From Mariniphaga sp. (GTDB lineage: Bacteria; Bacteroidota; Bacteroidia; Bacteroidales; Prolixibacteraceae), in NCBI GenBank assembly GCA_025355585.1, contig JANXZJ010000079.1, positions 79,498-143,497 of the forward strand: 64,000 nucleotides of DNA, in the 5' to 3' direction. Made by a program: the position numbers and the translations under genes. The stretch's first letter is position 1. Every line of letters begins with the position of its first letter. The notes beneath the pieces were generated by a model, which saw only the letters and a list, made by a program, of their open reading frames with translations, did no database searches and was not told where the DNA came from. This document shows positions 24,667 to 30,801 of this stretch, piece by piece.

Positions 24667-26343
24667 ATGTTAAAAAATAGACTGTTATTGATCCTTCCGA
24701 TATTAGTTGCTTTACAGATTTCAACATCTGATGCCTGCACTAATTTCTTGATAACCAGAGGTGCTACAAAGGATGGCTCTACAATGATTACCTATGCCGC
24801 TGATTCGCATACACTTTACGGAGAGCTTTACTACTGGCCGGCAGCCGATTATGCCGATGGAGCCATGCTCGATGTTGTTGAATGGGATACAGGTAAGTAC
24901 CTTGGGAAAATACCACAGGTAAAACATACTTACCAGGTTACAGGAAATATGAATGAGAACCAGGTTGCAATCGGCGAGACAACCTATGGCGGCCGGAAAG
25001 AACTGGCAACACAAAAAGAAGCCCTTGTTGATTACGGAAGTTTGATATACATCGCATTACAACGTTCAAAAACTGCCCGCGAAGCAATTACGATCATGAC
25101 CGACCTCGTCAAAAATTTTGGTTATGCTTCAAGCGGTGAATCATTTTCAATTGCCGATGCCAATGAGGCCTGGATTCTGGAAATGATCGGTAAAGGTGAA
25201 GGACAAAAAGGAGCTGTCTGGGTGGCCATGCGCATTCCTGACGGATATATTTCGGGACATGCCAACCAGGCACGTATCACGCGCTTTCCACTGAATGATC
25301 CTAAAAATTGTCTCTACGCCACCGATGTTATCTCATTTGCACGCGAAAAAGGCTGGTTTGAAGGAAAGAACAATGATTTCAGTTTTTCAGACACCTATGC
25401 TCCTGTAGATTTTAGCAGCGCCCGTTTTTGCGACGCCCGTGTTTGGTCAGGCTTTAATAAGGTGAACAAACAAATGAAACAGTACGAGAGCTACGCGATG
25501 GGAAAAGTCACTTATGATGAAAATAAGGTTGCTACCAACCGCATGCCGCTCTGGATTAAACCTGATTCGCTGCTTTCAGTAAAAGACGTAATGAATTTGA
25601 TGCGTGACCATTATGAAGGAACGGAACTCGATATGACGAAAGATCCGGGAACCGGTCCATTCGGATCACCATATCGCTGGCGCCCAATGACATGGAAAGT
25701 CGACTCCGTTTCGTATGTTCATGAACGTGCTATTTCAACCCAGCAAACAGGGTTCTCCTTTGTCGCACAGTGCAGACCTAACCTTCCGAATCCAATTGGC
25801 GGAATACTCTGGTTTGGCCTCGATGATACCTACCTGACTTGTTATATGCCCATCTATTGCGGAATTAAACAGGTTCCGAAATCGGTTAAGGTCGGCGACG
25901 GCGATATGCTTACCTGGTCCGACAATTCAGCTTTTTGGGTCTTTAACCAGGTTTCGAACCAGGTTTACACCAGGTACAACGATATGATTGTTGACCTTCA
26001 AAAAGTACAGTCACAACTCGAAAATAAGTTTTTCAATCTTACACCTGTTGTCGATCAGGCTGCATTGGCATTGTGGAACAAAGGGGAAAAAGATCTTGCA
26101 CTTCAATACCTCACAGATTACTCTGTAAATCAGGTTGAAACTTCTGTTGCAAAATGGAGAGATCTTGGTCATTTTCTGTTGATTAAATACAAAGACGGAA
26201 ATGTAATGATTGAGAAAGATGGCAAATTCGAACGGAACGAATCGGGTATCGTACCTGCTTCACCGCTTCACCCTGCTTATCCTGATTGGTATTACCGTCA
26301 GATCATTGAAAAAAATAAAGACCATTTCAAGGCTGTGGAATAA
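24667..26343 (+). CDS. Secreted C69-family dipeptidase
   Basis: C69 peptidases are N-terminal nucleophile hydrolases that cut dipeptides. The 558-residue precursor has a signal peptide; cleavage before Cys24 in SDACTNFLI would expose the nucleophilic Cys. Further family features are TRGATKDGSTMITYAADSH (about 29-47), the acyl-binding ATYG-like GETTYGGR (about 104-111) and the ending LHPAYPDWYY. Bacteroidetes carry several such genes in peptide utilisation. It is monocistronic with its own promoter and terminator. Confidence 0.9.
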   Translation: MLKNRLLLILPILVALQISTSDACTNFLITRGATKDGSTMITYAADSHTLYGELYYWPAADYADGAMLDVVEWDTGKYLGKIPQVKHTYQVTGNMNENQVAIGETTYGGRKELATQKEALVDYGSLIYIALQRSKTAREAITIMTDLVKNFGYASSGESFSIADANEAWILEMIGKGEGQKGAVWVAMRIPDGYISGHANQARITRFPLNDPKNCLYATDVISFAREKGWFEGKNNDFSFSDTYAPVDFSSARFCDARVWSGFNKVNKQMKQYESYAMGKVTYDENKVATNRMPLWIKPDSLLSVKDVMNLMRDHYEGTELDMTKDPGTGPFGSPYRWRPMTWKVDSVSYVHERAISTQQTGFSFVAQCRPNLPNPIGGILWFGLDDTYLTCYMPIYCGIKQVPKSVKVGDGDMLTWSDNSAFWVFNQVSNQVYTRYNDMIVDLQKVQSQLENKFFNLTPVVDQAALALWNKGEKDLALQYLTDYSVNQVETSVAKWRDLGHFLLIKYKDGNVMIEKDGKFERNESGIVPASPLHPAYPDWYYRQIIEKNKDHFKAVE

Positions 26344-26364
26344 CATTCTCCGCCTGATAATTTC

Positions 26365-26400
26365 AAACCCGATGGATTCATTGATTCCATCGGGTTTTTT
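26365..26400 (+). terminator. Terminator of the C69 dipeptidase gene
   Basis: AAACCCGATGGA (26365-26376) pairs with TCCATCGGGTTT (26386-26397) and is followed by Ts, 22 bases after the stop codon. Confidence 0.88.
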
Positions 26401-26607
26401 GTTTTGAATTTTATCATTGATTTAATTGCGAAAGCGCATATTCATACCATATTTGGACTCTTCAAACTTTTGAAGAAGACAAATACAGTTCAAACCATAC
26501 CTAAGGATGTCGGGAAATACAACATTTGTTAAATCTGGCGCTTTATTGCTATTTTCACGCTGCCAAAATGGAGTTCGTTCCGTCTGGTAATTAGAAATTA
26601 GTTGTAT

Positions 26608-27144
26608 ATGAAGCTGAAAACATTTATCCGGACATCTCTTGTAATTGTCACACTATCGATAATCGGCAATATTGCATTCTCAAAGGGCAAAGAGGTTCCA
26701 TATCTGCGTAACGGAATCTCATTTTCGATAGCAGATGGCTGGAAAGTTATTGCAAATGATTCGATTGGTGAAAACGCCTATTACTTTTCGGCAGAGCGGT
26801 CAGGTCTAAAAGCAACAGGTCTGGTTACGGTCACATGGGCAAATAAAATTGAAACTCCCGCGAATACGATGGCGCAACACATGCAAAGTATGAAATCGGC
26901 GAATATATACCGCAATCCAGGAATCGAATTTGCAACTGTAAATCCCGACACTTTTGCATGCATGAAAGGTGTCAGTTGCCGCTATACAACCTTTGTAAAG
27001 GACCTAAAACTCGAAGGAGTAATCTATTGCTTCAATTCCTCACAGAAGACAGTGACGGTCTTCTTCCAGACCGGAATTGATGATCAGAAATTGAACGAAA
27101 AAGCATTTGCATTAATCCGGTTGACATTTAACTGCAGGGAATAA
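26608..27144 (+). CDS. Exported hypothetical protein
   Basis: The 178-residue protein starts with a signal peptide (hydrophobic about 7-22, likely cleaved after AFSKG). The mature part (YLRNGISFSIADGWKV...) resembles the beta-rich PsbP/DUF1795-like folds seen in secreted bacterial proteins, though no family was firmly recognised. Three cysteines in the C-terminal half (FACMKG, SCRY, YCFN) could form a disulfide. The ATG at 26608 is preferred over a TTG two codons earlier. A decayed copy of the last third of this gene lies about 530 bases downstream. Confidence 0.7.
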   Translation: MKLKTFIRTSLVIVTLSIIGNIAFSKGKEVPYLRNGISFSIADGWKVIANDSIGENAYYFSAERSGLKATGLVTVTWANKIETPANTMAQHMQSMKSANIYRNPGIEFATVNPDTFACMKGVSCRYTTFVKDLKLEGVIYCFNSSQKTVTVFFQTGIDDQKLNEKAFALIRLTFNCRE

Positions 27145-27147
27145 TTA

Positions 27148-27409
27148 TGGTTCTATAACGGATTGTGTGGGTAAATTTTGCAAACGGCCTTCAAATGGCT
27201 TATGCAATGTGCAGCTGGCTATTGGTCCCGATGCGTCGGGATAGCTGGTATGATAGTGCTAACTGACTGACCCTAATCCTTTAAAAGTTTAGATAATAAC
27301 TGATTTTTTTTAGGAAGCGAATCTGCTCCCGATGTATCGGGACCAGCTACTAATAGCCAGCTGCAATCATTATAAAATCCAATTACCCACACCAAACGTC
27401 ATAGAGCCA
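27148..27409. repeat. MITE-like imperfect inverted repeat
   Basis: Two arms of about 90 bases face each other across about 85 bases. TGGTTCTATAACG...TGTGGGTAA at the left end mirrors TTACCCACACC...CGTCATAGAGCCA at the right. GCAGCTGGCTATT (27211-27223) mirrors AATAGCCAGCTGC (27352-27364). Each arm also contains its own palindrome, TCCCGATGCGTCGGGA (27226-27241) and TCCCGATGTATCGGGA (27327-27342). No ORF lies inside. It looks like a non-autonomous element or a large extragenic repeat. Confidence 0.7.
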
Positions 27410-27503
27410 GATTCAATTTATCAGGTAGGCTCTCCCTAAAATAAATTTTTTTTGACTTTGCTCCGTCTGATCATTGCGATAACCCCGTTGTGTAAGATAA
27501 ATA

Positions 27504-27574
27504 CTACAATGTGTAAGGATTCCCCTACAAGAATTTCAGCATTCCCCTACAAGCATTTAGCAGATATACTACAA
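27504..27574. promoter_or_regulatory. Phased array of four CTACAA sites
   Basis: CTACAA occurs at 27504, 27525, 27547 and 27569, spaced 21, 22 and 22 bases. The middle two sit in the longer repeat ATTCCCCTACAAG. Spacing of two helical turns on one face is typical of operator arrays for dimeric or tandem-binding regulators. It lies 700 bases upstream of the exopolysaccharide locus. The regulator is unknown. Confidence 0.5.
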
Positions 27575-27675
27575 ACCACCTGTTTCATTTTTGATATTTT
27601 TATCAGGTTAAATTGCTCAAATGTCAAGAAGATGTATCAATTGCAACTTCATTCATATGGAGATGGGACTGAAAA

Positions 27676-27832
27676 TGCGAAGCCTTGGAATAAGTCAAAA
27701 ATGGTTAATATACAGAAGTTGTGATCTGCGGCTTCCATTCTTCGTGAAAGACAATTATAATTTTCTTCCAAACCGGTATCAGCAATCATAAAATTAACGA
27801 ATAAGCATTTGGGTTGTTTAAACAATCCTGCG
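27676..27832 (+). pseudogene. Decayed copy of the 3' end of the exported hypothetical gene
   Basis: In one frame this reads C-EALE-stop-VKNG-stop-YTEVVICGFHSS-stop-KTIIIFFQTGISNHKINE-stop-AFGLF. It aligns with the C terminus of the intact protein (SCRYTTFVKDLKLEGVIYCF, then NSSQKTVTVFFQTGIDDQKLNEKAF). Several in-frame stops show that it is dead. Only the 3' third is present, in the same orientation as the intact gene. Confidence 0.7.
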
Positions 27833-28283
27833 TTTGTCAGGATCGTAAAATATCTACAGTTAAATTTTTTTCCATTCTGTAAAAAATAATTTGTCAGCTG
27901 CTATAAAATATCTATTTTTACACTTTCATATTTCAATGCGACTAATAATCTTTCTCAAAAACGAATTCCAGAATCCGATGATTGTGATTGAACAGGCGAA
28001 GCCATAAATATCTGTCATATAATTATATAAATGAGATTAATTGTAATTCTGATTCTAGTATTTTCAAGCTACCTGAAGTTACTCCCGGTTTGAATGACCC
28101 ACAGTTAGTTGACGAGGATGATTTTTTTACAGTCATACCTTTCAGCCATTGTATAGTTTTCAGTTTTATTGTGTAAATAAAACATCCTTCCGGTAAATAT
28201 TTATAAATAGTAAGATACAATGGTTGTTTTTATGTTTTTATTCTAATTCTCCGACACAATAAATAACACAAAAAATATAATCT
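27833..28283. other. Non-coding stretch upstream of the exopolysaccharide locus
   Basis: This 450-base AT-rich stretch holds only short, overlapping frames on both strands with no family resemblance. No TAnnTTTG with a good -33 partner was found. It presumably contains the promoter of the receiver gene at 28284 and a long leader, but neither was located. Confidence 0.4.
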
Positions 28284-28670
28284 ATGAGGTACAAAATTTT
28301 AGTCATTGATGACGAGAAGAGCATCCGGCTACTTCTCGATAATTTTCTATCCAAAAGTTACGATGTCATCTGTAAAAGTGATGGAATTGAGGCGCTTGAA
28401 TGGATGGAGGGTAATCTTCCGGACCTGATTATTTGCGACTTGCAAATGCCAAACATGGATGGATATCTGTTTGTAGAAAAGGTTCGCCAGAGAGGTTTTA
28501 CGAAACACACGCCTGTCATTATGTTATCAGGTGTTGAAAGCAGTAAAGAGCGAATTAAATGTTACAGGCTAGGAGCTCAGGATTTTTTAGCTAAGCCATT
28601 CAATCCTGAAGAGTTAGGCGAGTTAATAATGAAAAACCTGTTTCCTGTTCATTATGCATTAAAATGGTAA
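28284..28670 (+). CDS. Single-domain response regulator (receiver only)
   Basis: The 128-residue protein is one CheY-like receiver with all key residues: the acidic pair in VIDDEKS (about 8-9), phospho-acceptor Asp52 in ICDLQMPNMDG, the Ser of MLSG (about 81) and Lys104 in LAKPFNP. There is no output domain, so it would act by protein contact or as a phosphate shuttle. It is the first gene of the exopolysaccharide locus and precedes a transferase whose N terminus is a degenerate receiver. It is a likely partner of the hybrid kinases and Hpt protein further down. Confidence 0.93.
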   Translation: MRYKILVIDDEKSIRLLLDNFLSKSYDVICKSDGIEALEWMEGNLPDLIICDLQMPNMDGYLFVEKVRQRGFTKHTPVIMLSGVESSKERIKCYRLGAQDFLAKPFNPEELGELIMKNLFPVHYALKW

Positions 28671-28690
28671 CCATTTCTGCCCGCCAATAT

Positions 28691-28719
28691 TTTGCAAATA
28701 CTATAATTTCAATATTTTG
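28691..28719 (+). promoter_or_regulatory. Candidate promoter of the receiver-sugar transferase gene, in a direct repeat
   Basis: AATATTTTGCA occurs twice, at 28686-28696 and 28711-28721. The TTTG of the first copy (28691-28694) lies 18 bases before the TATTTTG of the second (28713-28719), fitting a -33/-7 pair with a -7 element one base short. The start codon is at 28734, so the leader would be very short. Confidence 0.4.
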
Positions 28720-28733
28720 CATTAAGAATTAAC

Positions 28734-29939
28734 ATGGAAAATTTATTAAAAATTCTTTATATCGGCCGCTCTACAGAAGGGAGTAATGACCTGAGGGCTC
28801 ATAACGATGTTTCTGTTATTCACAAGTCGAATGCATTGGAAGCGTTTAATTATCTCAAATCGGGAAATACACCGGATGCTGTACTATCAGAAATGGCAAT
28901 ATCGGGTGGTGACGGTTTTGAGATGCATCAATGGCTTCGCGACAGACCTGAATATGACCGTGTTGCCTTTATCCTTGTTGATTATGAATTCAAGGAAGAT
29001 TTGTTTAAAATGGCTTTTACAAGCCGGGTTGACGATTTCTTCGTCCTTCCGATGCCATCAGCCGAAAAAATGGTTGGGCGAATCAGATTTTTAGTTGAAT
29101 TCCGTAATAAATACTCGTTTGTACCTTTTGTAAATAACGATCTTCAGGATGTTAAATATGCCATGCCCTTGTCGAAGCGGATGTTTGATTTGCTGGTTGC
29201 CATCTCTGCATTAATTGTTCTTTCACCCATCTTATTGCTGATCGTACTGGCAATCCGTCTTGAATCGAAAGGAAAAGTCTACTATATTTCGAAAAGAGTC
29301 GGGCGTGAACCATTCGATTTCTATAAATTACGTTCCATGAGGGTTGGTGCCGATAAGGAATTGAACAAACTTGCCAAAGATAAAAATCAGTATGCAACCG
29401 CTTCAGTACAGTCCGAAATCGACTTTTCGAAGCCTTGTCCGGTCTGTGCCAAATTGACCGAAGAGAAAAGCTGCTCCCCTATTCTTCACATTGGCCCTCA
29501 TAAAATCTGTGACTACTGGTACAATACCCAGAAAAGAGAGGTTGCTAAAACAAAATCGGCTTTTATAAAAATAGTCGACGATCCGCGAATCACCAAGGTA
29601 GGAAAGTTCATTCGCAATACCAGTATTGATGAACTGCCGCAACTAATTAATGTAATTAAAGGCGATATGTCCATTGTTGGAAACCGGCCATTACCCGTTT
29701 ACGAGGCAGAGTTATTAACCCGGGGTTTGCTTTCAAAACGGTTTCTTGCACCTGCAGGAATAACTGGTTTGTGGCAGGTTGAACTGCGCGGGAAAGGCGG
29801 AGTAATGTCGGAAGACGAAAGAATGAGGCTTGATAATGAATATGCTGACCACTTTATTGGAAATAACTATTCGTTCTGGTACGATCTTAAATTAATACTA
29901 CGGACGGTTCCGGCACTGTTTCAGAAAGACACCGTTTAA
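28734..29939 (+). CDS. Degenerate receiver fused to a polyprenyl-phosphate sugar-1-phosphate transferase
   Basis: The C-terminal part (about 142-401) is a WcaJ/PglC-type transferase that loads the first sugar phosphate onto undecaprenyl phosphate: SKRMFDLLVAISAL (membrane segment about 153-173), KLRSMRVGAD, DPRITKVGKFIRNTSIDELPQ, GNRPLP and GITGLWQV. The first roughly 125 residues have receiver-domain order, but the phospho-Asp is Glu53 and the conserved Lys is Leu105, so it cannot be phosphorylated normally and may be locked on. An insertion with Cys235, Cys238, Cys247 and Cys259 may bind zinc. Encoded next to an intact receiver, it suggests that chain initiation is directly controlled by signalling. 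Confidence 0.9.
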   Translation: MENLLKILYIGRSTEGSNDLRAHNDVSVIHKSNALEAFNYLKSGNTPDAVLSEMAISGGDGFEMHQWLRDRPEYDRVAFILVDYEFKEDLFKMAFTSRVDDFFVLPMPSAEKMVGRIRFLVEFRNKYSFVPFVNNDLQDVKYAMPLSKRMFDLLVAISALIVLSPILLLIVLAIRLESKGKVYYISKRVGREPFDFYKLRSMRVGADKELNKLAKDKNQYATASVQSEIDFSKPCPVCAKLTEEKSCSPILHIGPHKICDYWYNTQKREVAKTKSAFIKIVDDPRITKVGKFIRNTSIDELPQLINVIKGDMSIVGNRPLPVYEAELLTRGLLSKRFLAPAGITGLWQVELRGKGGVMSEDERMRLDNEYADHFIGNNYSFWYDLKLILRTVPALFQKDTV

Positions 29940-30039
29940 ATCCCTTTATTAATAAATCTGCTTGTGTTGGCATATTCTGACAATATATTCTGCTCAAAAG
30001 GTTCGGTACACATTATGCAAATCTCCTAAACATTTTCCC

Positions 30040-30801
30040 TTGATACACCGATTTCAAATACTGATACTTATTTTCGTCCTTCTGATCATTCGATTTCAGG
30101 CATCTGCTCAGGAGACCAAAGAATTTGATCTGTTAAAAGATGACATTGAATTGATGCTTCCCCCGTTGGAAACCATCATTGATTCTGCACTTGTTCACAA
30201 TCCGAATGTAAGATTCAGAGATTTGCAGATTGATGTCAATGGATACAAATTAAAGGCAGATCGCTCGCAGTGGACCCGAAATCTTGGAATTCAGGCCGAT
30301 GCCCGGTATGGAACTTTCGACAACTTTTCAACGAATACAGCAGAAGGCCAAAATCCGGCTTTATTTGCAACAAAAACAAACCAATTAAATTATGGAGCCG
30401 GTACATTTTTAAAGTTTCCATTATTTGACATCGTAAACCGAAAGAATGAGATCAGGCTCGCCAAAGCTGAACTGGAGCAGGCGAAGAGCTTTTCTCAGGC
30501 TCAGCGAAATGAATTGCGCCAGGCAGTAATCAAACAATACAATGATGTAATTCTCAAACAACGATTGTTAAAAATAAAGTCAAAATATTCCGAAACAACC
30601 AGAATTAACCTCGAAATGGTTGAAAAAGAGTTCTTAAACGGAATTATTTCAGTAACAGAATATGCTCGTATTACCGGCATCTTCTCGACCAGTGAAGCCG
30701 ATTTTGAAAGTTCCAGAATGGATTTTCGCACTGCCTATATGATCCTGGAGGAGATTGTCGGCATCAAATTTAACCTAACCAAAAAATTAAGCCATAAATG
30801 A
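30040..30801 (+). CDS. TolC/OEP-family-like outer-membrane protein (short form)
   Basis: A TTG start at 30040 gives 253 residues with a signal peptide (ILILIFVLLIIRF, cleaved near ASAQ); a longer frame from 29962 would bury that signal. The mature part has the TolC-type layout: an N-terminal helix (ETIIDSALVHNPNVRFRDLQIDVNGYKLKADRSQW), a beta hairpin and long helices (ELEQAKSFSQAQRNELRQAV). It is about half the usual TolC length, so it has one OEP repeat rather than two. In this locus it probably helps form the export channel in place of, or together with, a Wza-like protein. It overlaps the next gene by four bases. Confidence 0.72.
   Translation: MIHRFQILILIFVLLIIRFQASAQETKEFDLLKDDIELMLPPLETIIDSALVHNPNVRFRDLQIDVNGYKLKADRSQWTRNLGIQADARYGTFDNFSTNTAEGQNPALFATKTNQLNYGAGTFLKFPLFDIVNRKNEIRLAKAELEQAKSFSQAQRNELRQAVIKQYNDVILKQRLLKIKSKYSETTRINLEMVEKEFLNGIISVTEYARITGIFSTSEADFESSRMDFRTAYMILEEIVGIKFNLTKKLSHK

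Noticed and set aside
27988..28220. Overlapping short ORFs on both strands before the receiver gene
   Set aside because: They overlap each other on opposite strands, show no family resemblance and lie in AT-rich sequence where such frames are expected.
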